64,000 nucleotides of DNA from positions 124,001 through 188,000 of the forward strand of contig URQB01000001.1 of assembly GCA_900549825.1 (NCBI GenBank). The letters run 5' to 3'. This DNA comes from an uncultured Oscillospiraceae bacterium (GTDB lineage Bacteria; Bacillota; Clostridia; Oscillospirales; Acutalibacteraceae). Under the pieces are notes generated by a model. It was given only the letters and a program-made list of their open reading frames with translations. It ran no database searches and was not told where the DNA came from. Positions 15,011 through 23,294 of the stretch are shown piece by piece. Position numbers and translations under genes: made by a program. The first letter of the stretch is position 1. The number at the start of each line of letters is the position of its first letter.

Positions 15011-15130
15011 GAAAAGAATCTGCTGGAACGGTTCCCCTTTTTGCTGTTTTATGCTAAACTGAAAGGGCCCGCAGATGATACTACCCGCAGGCGAAGGTTT
15101 GGTGTTTTAACAACAAAAAGGGGAATGGAT

Positions 15131-15388
15131 ATGACATATCAGTATCGTACGCACGGAACCTGCTCCAGAGAAATCGAGGTTGAACTGGAGGACGGGATCA
15201 TTCGCCGCGTCAAATTTTACGGCGGATGCGCGGGAAACCTCGCGGGGATCTCCAAAATCGTGGAGGGAATGCCCGCGCAGAAGGTGATCGATACCTTTTC
15301 CGGCATCCGCTGCGGCCTGAAGCCGACTTCCTGCCCGGATCAGCTTGCGCACGCCGTTGCTCAGGCGCTGCAGCAGGAGCAGGCGTAA
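15131..15388 (+). CDS. TSCPD-domain protein (TIGR03905 type)
   Basis: 85 residues containing TSCPDQLAHA near the end, plus TCSREIEVELEDGIIRRVKF, YGGCAGNLAGISKIVEGM and RCGLKPTSCPD. The four conserved Cys (TCS, GGC, RCG, SCPD) could bind metal or nucleotide; similar domains occur at the C-terminus of class II ribonucleotide reductases. The free-standing form has no known function. The ATG at 15131 fits AAGGGG seven bases upstream; one in frame at 15125 is closer. A damaged epimerase gene follows. Confidence 0.88.
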   Translation: MTYQYRTHGTCSREIEVELEDGIIRRVKFYGGCAGNLAGISKIVEGMPAQKVIDTFSGIRCGLKPTSCPDQLAHAVAQALQQEQA

Positions 15389-15416
15389 GCTGTTCTTACG
15401 GAGGAAAACAAAAAAT

Positions 15417-15746
15417 GCATCATTAATATAGAAAATGCCTCTGTGCGTGTGAAAGTGGACGAGCTGGGCGCACGGCTGCACAGCCTGTGCCGTAAGAAAA
15501 ACAGCTACGAATACCTCTGGCAGGGGAATCATCCATCTGGTCCGGGCAAGCGCCGGTTCTCTTCCCGATGGTCGGGACCCTACCGTCGGTTTCGGCGGCG
15601 CGCCGTATGTGTGCATCGAGCCGTGGTACGGCATCGCAGATTCCCCTGAGCGGGTTTCGGATGTTTCCCATAAGCAGGGCAGCCAGCGGCTGGAGAGCAA
15701 CAGACGGTTCGATTTTACGATCCGGATCAAATTGCACAATTTCTAA
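15417..15746 (+). pseudogene. Aldose 1-epimerase-like gene, disrupted and internally deleted
   Basis: Pieces of a GalM/YeaD-type mutarotase appear in three frames. Frame one reads IINIENASVRVKVDELGAR through SYEYLWQGN; a frame change then gives IWSGQAPVLFPMVGTL; a third frame gives APYVCIEPWYGIAD and ends TIRI..HNF with a stop. The start codon is also out of frame by one base (GAGGAAAAC before ATG). The middle of a protein usually near 290 residues is missing (junction near 15583-15595). The coding remains leave no functional product. It follows the TSCPD gene directly. Confidence 0.85.
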
Positions 15747-15765
15747 CCAGAACGGGGGGAGAGGC

Positions 15766-16650
15766 ATGCCGCGCATCCTGCGCTTTCAGGTCGACGCGCG
15801 CTACGAGGGCCGTAAGGTCATCCATTACCTGCGCGGGGAGGCGGGGCTGTCGGCGCGGCTCGTCCAGTCGCTCAAACGGCTGCCTGGCGGCATCTGCCTC
15901 AACGGCGCGCAGATCCGCACGGTCGACCAGATTCATGAAGGAGATGTTTTGACGCTCTGCCTGCCGGACGATCCGGGCGATGTAGAGCCGCTCAAGCTTC
16001 CACTCGATCTTTTATATGAGGATGAAGACATACTCATTGTCAACAAGCCCGCAGGCCTTGCCATGCACCCGACCCATAACCACCAGGGGGATACGCTGGC
16101 AAATGCCGTAGCGGCTTATTTTCAGGAGCACGGCCGGACGGTCACCATGCGATGTGTGGGAAGGCTGGATCGGGATACCTCCGGCATTGTCCTGTGCGCG
16201 CTGAACCGCTATGCGGCTGCGCGCCTCTCCGGCAATGTGGAAAAGGAATACCTTGCGGTCGTTTCCGGCCTGTATGGGGGCAATGGCACCATTGACCGCC
16301 CGATCATCCGGCCGGATCCGATGCATACCAGCCGCGCGGTCGGGGCGGGAGGCCTTCCGGCGGTGACGCACTGGACGGCGGTCATGCAGGGCGAAAACAT
16401 GACGCTGGTACGCATCCGGCTGGAGACCGGCCGCACGCACCAGATCCGCGTCCATTTTGCCTCCCTCGGCACGCCTCTCGTGGGGGATACGATGTACGGA
16501 GCGGCGGATCAACGGATCGCCCGGCAGGCGCTGCACTGCGTCCGCGCCCAGTTCGTGCACCCTGTGACCGGGAAGCCGATGATGGTAAAGGCTCCTCTTC
16601 CCCCAGATTTAGAGGCACTGTGCGCGCAGATGGAGCCGATTCAGGAGTAA
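15766..16650 (+). CDS. RluA-family pseudouridine synthase
   Basis: 294 residues. It isomerises uridine to pseudouridine in rRNA or tRNA. An N-terminal S4-like part (SARLVQSLKRLPGGICLNGA) is followed by the catalytic domain with VNKPAGLAMHP, the active-site Asp in GRLDRDTSGI, and LETGRTHQIRVH. Overall it resembles RluD-type enzymes; which uridine it modifies cannot be told. The ATG at 15766 follows GGGGGAGAGGC. Its last ten bases overlap the end of the leftward SDR gene. Confidence 0.92.
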   Translation: MPRILRFQVDARYEGRKVIHYLRGEAGLSARLVQSLKRLPGGICLNGAQIRTVDQIHEGDVLTLCLPDDPGDVEPLKLPLDLLYEDEDILIVNKPAGLAMHPTHNHQGDTLANAVAAYFQEHGRTVTMRCVGRLDRDTSGIVLCALNRYAAARLSGNVEKEYLAVVSGLYGGNGTIDRPIIRPDPMHTSRAVGAGGLPAVTHWTAVMQGENMTLVRIRLETGRTHQIRVHFASLGTPLVGDTMYGAADQRIARQALHCVRAQFVHPVTGKPMMVKAPLPPDLEALCAQMEPIQE

Positions 16651-17552
16651 CCGAGGGAGCCGCCGTCGATATGGAGCACCTGGCCGGTCATCAAGGAGGA
16701 ATCATCACAGGCGAGATAGACATACCCCTGCGCCATCTCAAACGGTTGGCCCGCGCGGCCCATCGGCGTTTCCGAGGTGAAGGAGCCGAAGGTTTCCAGC
16801 GCGTCCGCCGGGAAGGAGGCGGGCTGGAGCGGCGTCCAGACCGGGCCCGGTGCGACGGCGTTCACGCGGATCTTCCGGCTGATGAGGGACTTGGCGAGCG
16901 ACCGCGTAAGGGAGACGATCGCGCCCTTTGTGGCGCTGTAATCGATGAGCTTATCGTCGCCCTGGTAGGCGGTGATGGAGGTCGTATTGATGATCGCCCC
17001 TCCCTCCGGAATAAAGGGCAGCGCCTCCTGAATCACATAAAAAAAGCCGTAGACATTGGTTTCAAAGGTATCAGCCAGCTGATCCTGCGTGATATCCAAA
17101 ATGCTCTCCCGCACAAACTGAACGCCGTGATTATTGACGAGCACATCGATCCCTCCGAAGAGATCCACCGTTTCCCTGACGATCCGCTTGGCGTTGCGCC
17201 GCTCCCGCAGATCGGCGGGCAGGAGGATACACTGTGTGCCGAGCTCCTCGATATGTTTCTGCGTCTCCCTCGCATCGCGTTCTTCGTCAAGATAAGAGAC
17301 GGCCACATTGGCCCCTTCCTTTGCAAAGGCATAAGCGACGGCTCGCCCGATGCCGCTGTCGCCGCCCGTAATGAGGGCGGTTTTCCCCTGCAGTTTTCCG
17401 CGACCCTTTGCGGTGGGGGTTTCCGCAATGGGCAGGGGATCCATGAGGTATTCCAGGCCCGGCTGGTGAGCCTGATGCTGCGGCGGAAAGGTCAGCCCTC
17501 CCTGCCGGCATTTTTCCTGTGTCCCACGGTAAGGATAAGTCGGATGAGACAT
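16641..17552 (-). CDS. Short-chain dehydrogenase/reductase with N-terminal extension (YhdF/GsiD-like)
   Basis: 303 residues. A 55-residue leader (MSHPTYPYRGTQEKCRQGG) ahead of a classical SDR domain is typical of the YhdF/YdaD/YhxC group of Gram-positive bacteria. Motifs: TGGDSGIGRAVA for NAD(P) binding, NNHG, the catalytic Ser in NTTSITAYQG and YSATKGA with Tyr and Lys, then NAVAPGPVWTP. Reaction unknown, probably oxidation or reduction of a sugar or alcohol. The ribosome binding site AAAGGGCG lies inside a long palindrome (17558-17613), so translation may be controlled by the leader RNA. Confidence 0.9.
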   Translation of the reverse strand: MSHPTYPYRGTQEKCRQGGLTFPPQHQAHQPGLEYLMDPLPIAETPTAKGRGKLQGKTALITGGDSGIGRAVAYAFAKEGANVAVSYLDEERDARETQKHIEELGTQCILLPADLRERRNAKRIVRETVDLFGGIDVLVNNHGVQFVRESILDITQDQLADTFETNVYGFFYVIQEALPFIPEGGAIINTTSITAYQGDDKLIDYSATKGAIVSLTRSLAKSLISRKIRVNAVAPGPVWTPLQPASFPADALETFGSFTSETPMGRAGQPFEMAQGYVYLACDDSSLMTGQVLHIDGGSLGYS

Positions 17553-17557
17553 AACAA

Positions 17558-17613
17558 CGCCCTTTCTTCATGGAGATAAGATAGTTCATCTTATGCCGGT
17601 TGAAGAAAGGGCG
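17558..17613 (-). repeat. Large palindrome in the SDR leader
   Basis: Thirteen-base perfect arms CGCCCTTTCTTCA / TGAAGAAAGGGCG (17558-17570, 17601-17613) flank an inner ATAAGAT / ATCTTAT pair (17576-17582, 17588-17594). In SDR mRNA the ribosome binding site lies in the outer arm, six bases from the start codon. Confidence 0.8.
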
Positions 17614-17733
17614 CAACTGATGGCGCCATTGGCCGAAAAATTGCCTGTCAGGACGAGAGAAAAAGAAATACAGGGCCGTCAGAAAACACCGTGTTTATGC
17701 GGATTCCCGGCATTCAATTATCTGGAAGAAGAA

Positions 17734-17759
17734 GCCGGGCAGCCAAAAGGCCGCCCGGC
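17734..17759 (-). terminator. Terminator of the GPH transporter gene
   Basis: GCCGGGC / GCCCGGC stem extended by GGCC/AGCC around TTTT; on the minus strand TTCTTCTT follows. It lies eight bases after the transporter stop. Confidence 0.65.
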
Positions 17760-17766
17760 AGCATTT

Positions 17767-19287
17767 TTAGTCCAGAGGGGCAAGGTCTTCCTCCTGCACC
17801 CGCTGCTCTTTCCGAAGCGCCCGGCGCTCCATGATATCCTTCATCATCTGGCGGTGGCCGTCGCCCGTAATGTTATAGAAATGCATGGGGATGAGCATGA
17901 GCAGATAGCCCGCTGCGGGGATCAGCGTTGTCATCAGGAACAGTGCCCAGTTCGTCTGCGTATTCTGGACCATGCTTCCCTCGACGTGCTGGACATATCC
18001 GGTCAGGCCGAGAATTGCAAGGCCGATTGAGGAGGAGAAGGTGTTTTCAATCTTGCCAGTGAAGCTCATGATGGAGAGCATAATGCCCTCTACGCGGGTG
18101 CCGGTTTTCCATTCGATATAATCGACCGTTTCCGCCTCCATTTCCTTCTGGATCAGGTTTTTAAACTCAAGCGGGATTGTGGTAAGGCCGGTAAAAAGGA
18201 TCACGAAGATGCCCGTCAGGAAAGAAACCGGCGTGCCCGGCTCTTTGAGCATCAGCCCCCGGTAGCAGACTATGGCAAAGAGCACATGAACCGCGATTGC
18301 GCTTACGCAGCAAAGCTGGTAGAAGCGCCTGGAGTCGGCTTTCCGCCCGGCTTTTTCGATGAGCTTGGGGACAATCAGGCCGGCCAGCAGGAATCCGGGG
18401 AATTTGATGACGTCAACAACCACATTATACTTACGGTCAAACATCAGGTCGGCAACAAAATAGAAGGAAACCTGCTCTGCGATTTTGCAGACCACAAAAA
18501 AGATGTTGCCTAAGAAAAGCATCAGCAGCGGCCTGTTTTTAAACAGCAGGCTAAAGCATTCCCGAACGGAGGGGACATCCTCTTTATGTTCCGCCCGTTC
18601 TCTCGTATTGTGGAACGTCAGCCGGGTGAGAAAAATAATGCCGATCGCGGAAACAGTTGCGGAGGTCAAATAGGCCTGCGGCGTGTGGCTCTTAAAATAA
18701 GGCAGCCATGCGGCAGCCGCTACAAACACCTGCGGCAGCGCACCCACGATGGAACGCAGGATCGAGCTGACACCGAAGAGTTTCGTTCGTTCAATTCCAC
18801 TTGGGGTGATAGAAAAGGCCAGCGCACCCATGGGAATATCGAATGCGGTATAGGTTACATCGAGGCCGATAAAAAGGGCTGTCGTATAAATTATGTTCAA
18901 TACCGGCGGAGCATCGGCACTGCCGATAAAGAACAGGATCATCACAAGTGAGACAAACCATGGGGCCCATTTGATATAAGGGCGCATCTGCCCGTCCTTC
19001 GTCCGTGTTTTATCGACGATCACGCCCATAATGGGGTCGTTGATCGCATCGAAAATGCCGCAGAAAAAGCGGATGTTGGAAGCGACCCCCATCGGATTGG
19101 AGAGCTTTTTGAAGAGCACATTCGTCAGGAAATAGTTGATGTATTTTGAGCTCGTCATGCTCGTGCTCATGCCCTGTGCGCCTCTGCCCAAAGCGTAAGA
19201 AATGGTTTCCTTCCAGGTCAGATAGGTCTCCTCGCCGACATCCTTCTGGATAATCTTACGGTTCAGGAATTCATTCAATTTTCCCAT
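17767..19287 (-). CDS. GPH-family (MFS) glycoside:cation symporter
   Basis: 506 residues with about 12 membrane helices. The first loop has the GPH signature region FFCGIFDAINDPIMGVIVDK followed by TKDGQMRPYIKWAPW, as in MelB, XylP and YicJ families, which import sugars or glycosides with Na+ or H+. Substrate unknown. AGGAGG stands before the ATG. Upstream is a kilobase without an intact gene, holding a LacI-type operator and damaged coding remains, so this transporter may be the survivor of a sugar-use operon. Confidence 0.9.
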   Translation of the reverse strand: MGKLNEFLNRKIIQKDVGEETYLTWKETISYALGRGAQGMSTSMTSSKYINYFLTNVLFKKLSNPMGVASNIRFFCGIFDAINDPIMGVIVDKTRTKDGQMRPYIKWAPWFVSLVMILFFIGSADAPPVLNIIYTTALFIGLDVTYTAFDIPMGALAFSITPSGIERTKLFGVSSILRSIVGALPQVFVAAAAWLPYFKSHTPQAYLTSATVSAIGIIFLTRLTFHNTRERAEHKEDVPSVRECFSLLFKNRPLLMLFLGNIFFVVCKIAEQVSFYFVADLMFDRKYNVVVDVIKFPGFLLAGLIVPKLIEKAGRKADSRRFYQLCCVSAIAVHVLFAIVCYRGLMLKEPGTPVSFLTGIFVILFTGLTTIPLEFKNLIQKEMEAETVDYIEWKTGTRVEGIMLSIMSFTGKIENTFSSSIGLAILGLTGYVQHVEGSMVQNTQTNWALFLMTTLIPAAGYLLMLIPMHFYNITGDGHRQMMKDIMERRALRKEQRVQEEDLAPLD

Positions 19288-19767
19288 TTACATTCCTCCT
19301 ACTTGATTTGGGTTGCTTTACTATTATTTAGAAGAAATATATGATCTGAAATATCATCCATCATGGCTCTGTCGTCCATGGAATCGATATAGAAATTTCG
19401 AGATGTGCATCAGGGTACCGCTCCTGAACGAATTTGACCTTATTTGCAAGGCAACAGAGCCTTGTAAATTTATCCATGTGCCGCTCGACGGAAGAGCAGA
19501 TAGCGCGTGATTCCCATCCGCTTCATGATTTCGCCCGGCAGAAAATCTGCGCTGCTTTTTATAGAAGAGCTTGATTTTTTTCGGACCGGTCCCAACAACG
19601 GGAGACATCCATTTCCGGATTGCTGAGCTTGATATAATCTCCGGAAACCTGGCGTATGCCTCAACTCCCTCCTCCATGGCAAAGAGATGGAACCGGCCCC
19701 GAAACGCCAAAGGAGCACTCCGGCACGCGCAGGGGCAAGTTTGCAAGGCCACAAGGGCGAGAGGCCA

Positions 19768-19832
19768 AGAAGGCGGCAAACGTGGCTTTTCACCTGCCGG
19801 GCGACGCTGTTTCCCCTTGTTTACCGATGCTT
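19768..19832 (-). repeat. Copy 1 of a degenerate dispersed repeat
   Basis: On the minus strand 28 bases (19832-19805, starting AAGCATCGGTAAACAAGG) are identical to 43291-43318 on the plus strand. One mismatch and four further matches follow, then a looser similarity ending in ACGTTT. The repeat lies in a region with no intact gene. Confidence 0.75.
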
Positions 19833-19871
19833 TCAACCAGCGATTCCCCATCATAGATTGTATTGTCAAAA

Positions 19872-19885
19872 CGTAAACGTTTACG
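19872..19885. promoter_or_regulatory. LacI-family operator-like palindrome
   Basis: CGTAAACGTTTACG is a perfect 14-bp palindrome with the central AAACGTTT typical of LacI/GalR-family operators and near the CcpA cre consensus. A TTGACA (minus, 19869-19864) abuts it, though the matching -10 is poor. It would control the leftward unit ending in the GPH transporter. No LacI gene is in the window. Confidence 0.55.
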
Positions 19886-19937
19886 CACAAGGCAATACAC
19901 AACGCTCCAACCGATTCAGAGATAGATACAAAAGTTA

Positions 19938-19953
19938 TTTTAACATGTTAAAA
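19938..19953. promoter_or_regulatory. 16-bp perfect palindrome
   Basis: TTTTAACATGTTAAAA, possible operator in AT-rich DNA upstream of the LacI-type site. No associated gene start. Confidence 0.3.
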
Positions 19954-20096
19954 AGAATAAATCAACGATTTTTCTATCTATCCTGCTAAAATTTATGTTA
20001 AGACTATCTACAAAAAACCATCGCTATACTTTTATATTCCTAATTTTTAGAAATTATATATGGTTCGTCATTCGACCAACTCGTTTTCGGCGATTT

Positions 20097-20124
20097 CGAA
20101 TGAATAGAATCCTCTATTCATTCG
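20097..20124. other. Twelve-bp hairpin in intergenic DNA
   Basis: CGAATGAATAGA / TCTATTCATTCG with a 4-base loop. No T run follows on either strand, so it is not a normal terminator. Confidence 0.45.
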
Positions 20125-20250
20125 TGCTATCAAGCATCTGATTAAAGAATTTATAAAACCTCACACAGAAAATTTTTGGATCATCTTTTTCTCTTCATCT
20201 ATTTAGTCTCCGGAATCACGCGCTTCAAAGCCTGATATTCAGCATACAAA

Positions 20251-20283
20251 AAGGGGGCGCACTGCAAAAGCAGGCGTCCCCTT
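20251..20283 (-). terminator. Terminator of rpsF-ssb-rpsR
   Basis: GGGGACGC / GCGCCCCC arms with an inner CTGC/GCAG pair, followed by TTTTTG on the minus strand, 24 bases after the rpsR stop. Confidence 0.8.
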
Positions 20284-20306
20284 ACGCATGATTTTCTTAT
20301 ACCGGA

Positions 20307-20552
20307 TCAGTCGCTCGTATACGGCAGCAGAGCTACGTGACGGGCGCGCTTGATAGCGGTTGTCAGCTCACGCTGGTGTGCGGCGCAGGTGCCGGTCACA
20401 CGGCGCGGAAGGATCTTAGAGCGGTCGGAAATGAATTTACGAAGCCGCGGCACATCCTTGTAATCAATCGTTTCGACCTTATCGACGCAGAAGGAGCAAA
20501 CCTTCCTGCGGCCCTTGCGGCCGCCGCGGCGGTCATTGCGGTCATATGCCAT
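20307..20552 (-). CDS. rpsR: 30S ribosomal protein S18
   Basis: 81 residues; pairs with S6 on the platform of the small subunit. The basic N-terminus (RNDRRGGRKGRRK) is followed by VCSFCVDK, DYKDVPRLRKFISDRSKI and RRVTGTCAAHQRELTTAIKR, all typical. GGAGGTT precedes the ATG. It is last in the rpsF-ssb-rpsR operon. Confidence 0.96.
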   Translation of the reverse strand: MAYDRNDRRGGRKGRRKVCSFCVDKVETIDYKDVPRLRKFISDRSKILPRRVTGTCAAHQRELTTAIKRARHVALLPYTSD

Positions 20553-20605
20553 GAGAATAACCTCCTTTTCAAATCTCTCGGGTGCTCTGAATTCTCCAAT
20601 AGAAC

Positions 20606-21049
20606 TCAGAAGGGAAGATCATCATCGTCCTGGATTTCTTCAAAATCGCCCATATTTCCCGTCGCATAAGACGGCGCGGGCGCTGCAGCCGGCGCCGCGT
20701 AATCGTTGCGCGGTCCGGTGCCGGTTTCGCTCTTGGAGCCGCAGAAGCTGACATTGTCGGCGACGATCTCGACCGCCGTCCGCTTATTGCCCTGCTTATC
20801 CTCATAATTGCGCGTTTGGATCGATCCCTGAACAGCGATCATAGAGCCTTTATGAAAATAGCGGGTAACAAATTCAGCCGTCTGCCTCCAGGCGACCACA
20901 TCGATAAAATCCGTCTGGCGCTCCGTGCCCGCTTTTTGATAATTGCGGTCAACGGCTACGCGAAAGGATGTAACAGAGAGCCCAGACCCCGTTGTGCGGA
21001 GCTCCGGGTCTGCCACGAGCCTGCCCATAATGACTGCACAATTGAGCAT
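20606..21049 (-). CDS. ssb: Single-stranded DNA-binding protein
   Basis: 147 residues. OB-fold domain: MLNCAVIMGRLVADPELRTT, then DFIDVVAWRQTAEFVTRYF and GSIQTRNYEDKQGNKRTA. A disordered Ala/Pro-rich linker follows, and the conserved acidic tip DDDDLPF that recruits repair and replication proteins closes the chain. GGAGGA lies upstream. Sits between rpsF and rpsR as in most Firmicutes. Confidence 0.97.
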   Translation of the reverse strand: MLNCAVIMGRLVADPELRTTGSGLSVTSFRVAVDRNYQKAGTERQTDFIDVVAWRQTAEFVTRYFHKGSMIAVQGSIQTRNYEDKQGNKRTAVEIVADNVSFCGSKSETGTGPRNDYAAPAAAPAPSYATGNMGDFEEIQDDDDLPF

Positions 21050-21064
21050 TTGTTTACATCCTCC

Positions 21065-21352
21065 TTACTTTTTGATGATCAGGGAGCGGATGACGCCATC
21101 CGTAATCTTCAGGACCCGGTCGAATTCCGCCGGGAACTCGGGCGCGCAGGTGTAGTTGAGCAGAAGGTAATAACCCTCGGCCTCATCGTTGATGGGATAC
21201 GCAAGCCTGCGCTTGCCCCACTCCTCGACGCTGTCAAGAGTGCCATTTGCTTCAATAAGCGCCTTGAACTTTTCCACCAGTTCCGCAATGCCCTCGTCAC
21301 CCTTGGTCAGAGAGAAAATGAGCATGGTTTCATAGCTGTTCTGTGCTGACAT
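21065..21352 (-). CDS. rpsF: 30S ribosomal protein S6
   Basis: 95 residues beginning MSAQNSYETMLIFS, with VEEWGKRRLAYPINDEAEGY and YYLLLNYTCAPE, the usual S6 motifs. It binds 16S rRNA with S18. The ATG at 21352 follows GGAGGTG; the open frame runs farther upstream but has no site. First gene of rpsF-ssb-rpsR behind a good promoter. Confidence 0.96.
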   Translation of the reverse strand: MSAQNSYETMLIFSLTKGDEGIAELVEKFKALIEANGTLDSVEEWGKRRLAYPINDEAEGYYLLLNYTCAPEFPAEFDRVLKITDGVIRSLIIKK

Positions 21353-21438
21353 TCTTTTTGCACCTCCTTTTGGTCTTTGGCCCCGCAATTGATACGGAGC
21401 AAGGATAACTCGCCGTTTTATCATAACGGCAATTTATG

Positions 21439-21467
21439 ATTATATCAGTAAGGGCTGGGGAAGTCAA
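21439..21467 (-). promoter_or_regulatory. Promoter of rpsF-ssb-rpsR
   Basis: TTGACT (21467-21462), 17-base spacer, TATAAT (21444-21439). Confidence 0.8.
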
Positions 21468-21469
21468 GA

Positions 21470-21498
21470 AAAAAGCGAAAAAAAGCGGTACAAACCGC
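21470..21498 (-). terminator. Terminator after the phzF-like pseudogene
   Basis: GCGGT / ACCGC hairpin with a 4-base loop followed on the minus strand by CTTTTTTTCGCTTTTTTC. It directly precedes the rpsF promoter. Confidence 0.65.
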
Positions 21499-21510
21499 CT
21501 TCCGGCAGCG

Positions 21511-22000
21511 CTACAGCTGTAATTCCCCTTTCAGATAGCAGCGAGCTGTACCGCCGATTTTTACCCGCTCGCCGCAGAACTCGCAAAGCAGCGTCCCACC
21601 CGGTTTGAAAAGCTGTCTGGCAGTTATCCGCCTTTTCCACCGGCTTTGGCATGCGTGCCGGAAAATCCATGGTATAGAGTTCTCCATCCCGATGGACATT
21701 CAATCTCCCGCTTTTCGTTTTAAATTGGATCGCTGTTTGAGACGGCCTGATCAAATGTATCATTACAAACGCGGTTGCCAGCGTCGCGTGCCCACAAAGG
21801 TCGATCTCCATCTCCGGGGTAAACCAGCACAACTGATTTGCGCCTTTCTTTTCCATCAGAAAAGCGGTTTCCGCAAGGTTGTTTTCAAACCCGATCTTCT
21901 GCATCAGATCCTCTGAAATCCCACAGTCCAACAGGCAGACCCCGGCAGAGTTTCCACGGAATCATTCATCCGCAAAAGCATCGATCACATCATATTTCAT
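21511..22000 (-). pseudogene. PhzF-family epimerase/isomerase gene, stop codon and central deletion
   Basis: From an ATG at 22000 the frame reads MKYDVIDAFADE, a TGA, then FRGNSAGVCLLDCGISEDL, ENNLAETAFL, WFTPEMEIDLCGHATLA: the N-terminal half of PhzF-like proteins, in which the TGA takes the place of Pro in DEPFRGN. After about 120 codons the frame shifts, and only the family C-terminus (GERVKIGGTARCYLKGEL) follows before the stop. About 130-140 central residues, including the second domain, are gone. A normal terminator remains. The gene therefore looks recently inactivated. Confidence 0.85.
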
Positions 22001-22035
22001 CTGCTTATCTCTCTCTTTGCTTCGATCCTTAGATC

Positions 22036-22075
22036 AAAAAAAACCGGCCGCCGTCTTTGCATGGCAGCCGGTTTT
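22036..22075 (-). terminator. Terminator of serC-serA
   Basis: AAAACCGGC / GCCGGTTTT outer stem with GCC/GGC inside, then TTTTTTTGATC on the minus strand, 16 bases after the serA stop. Confidence 0.85.
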
Positions 22076-22090
22076 CAAAAAATCTTTTCG

Positions 22091-23257
22091 TCAGCGGATG
22101 ACGCGGACGCGAACGATCCCATCAATCACGCCAAGGGCCGCGAGCGTATCATCTTCAATCGTATCGTTCGTATCGATCACGGTATAGGCAAACGCCTTTT
22201 TGGATTTATTGATCATATTGTCGATATTTACGTTTTTCTCCGTCAGCGTTGCCGTGATCTGATTGAGCATGCTCGGTACATTTTTATGGATCAGGCAGAT
22301 GCGTGTAGTTGCACTGCGGGGAAGAACGACATTCGGCAGATTGACGGAATTGCGGATAATCCCTTCCTCCAGATAATCCTTGAGCTCATCCGCCGCCATC
22401 GCCGCGCAGTTATCTTCCGATTCCGGCGTGGACGCGCCGAGATGCGGAATCGCGATCACGCCGCTCTCGCCAATCAGATCGTCTGATGGGAAATCGGTCG
22501 CATAAGCGGCTACCTTACCATTCTGAAGCGCCTCCAGGATATCCTTGGAATCCACCAAATCTCCGCGCGCAAAATTAACGATGCGTACGCCATCCTTCAT
22601 CTTCGCGATAGATGCCTGATTGACAAGGCCGCGGGTCTCATCCGTCAGTGGAACGTGGACGGTGATATAATCGCTCTTTGCAAAGATGTCGTCAAGGCTC
22701 GTCGCATGCTTGATATCGCGGGAAAGGCTCCATGCCGCATCGATAGAGAGGTACGGATCATAGCCGTAAACCTGCATACCCAAGCTCTTTGCCGCATTGG
22801 CAACCAAAATGCCGATTGCGCCAAGGCCGATGACGCCCAGCGTCTTGCCCTTGATCTCCGGCCCGGTAAAGGCGGATTTTCCTTTCTCCACCAGCTTGCC
22901 AACCGCATCGCCCTCGCCCTTGAGCGTCTTGCACCAATCAATAGCGGGAACGATCTTGCGGGAGGTAAGTAAGAGCGCACAGAGCACAAGCTCCTTGACG
23001 GCGTTGGCATTCGCGCCCGGCGTGTTGAAGACGACAATTCCCTGCTCACTGCAAGCATCCACCGGGATGTTATTCACACCGGCGCCTGCGCGCGCAATTG
23101 CCACAGTGTTTTCATCCAGCTCCATATCGTGCATGGAGGCGGAGCGGACCATGATAGCGTCCGGCTGGGCGATTTCATTGCCATGGGTATATTTCTCCGC
23201 GGGCAGGCGGTCAAGGCCTGTGGCGGAGATCTTATTCAAAGTCAGAATCTGATACAT
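22091..23257 (-). CDS. serA: D-3-phosphoglycerate dehydrogenase
   Basis: 388 residues; oxidises 3-phosphoglycerate to phosphohydroxypyruvate, first step of serine synthesis. The substrate part has RSASMHDMEL and RAGAGVNNIP; the Rossmann domain shows GVIGLGAIGILVANAA and NFARGDLVD (substrate Arg) with His in IPHLGASTPESE. The C-terminal ACT domain (RICLIHKNVPSMLNQITATL) may sense serine. The region after Gly-Asp reads YATDFPSDDLIGE instead of the textbook DVFxxEP, as in many clostridial enzymes. It is 37 bases after serC. Confidence 0.94.
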   Translation of the reverse strand: MYQILTLNKISATGLDRLPAEKYTHGNEIAQPDAIMVRSASMHDMELDENTVAIARAGAGVNNIPVDACSEQGIVVFNTPGANANAVKELVLCALLLTSRKIVPAIDWCKTLKGEGDAVGKLVEKGKSAFTGPEIKGKTLGVIGLGAIGILVANAAKSLGMQVYGYDPYLSIDAAWSLSRDIKHATSLDDIFAKSDYITVHVPLTDETRGLVNQASIAKMKDGVRIVNFARGDLVDSKDILEALQNGKVAAYATDFPSDDLIGESGVIAIPHLGASTPESEDNCAAMAADELKDYLEEGIIRNSVNLPNVVLPRSATTRICLIHKNVPSMLNQITATLTEKNVNIDNMINKSKKAFAYTVIDTNDTIEDDTLAALGVIDGIVRVRVIR

Positions 23258-23294
23258 TACGCTATTCTCGCTTTCTGCATGATAATTTTGGATG

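Larger units (their letters stand above)
19288..20250. other. Kilobase without intact gene; degraded region
   Basis: On the minus strand between 19360 and 19680 short peptides in changing frames (GDYIKLSNPEMDVSRCWDRS, DFLPGEIMKRMGITRYLLF, KFVQERYPDAHLEISISIPW) look like a decayed gene, but I cannot name the family. Farther right are a dispersed repeat (19768-19832), a LacI-type operator (19872-19885), a 16-bp palindrome and a 12-bp hairpin. From about 19890 the DNA is AT-rich with no gene. Confidence 0.45.

Noticed and set aside
19354..19902. Minus-strand 182-codon frame as a real gene
   Set aside because: Low-complexity Arg/Pro/Ser-rich, no ribosome binding site, and overlaps the repeat and the operator. 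Peptide pieces in other frames suggest decay.
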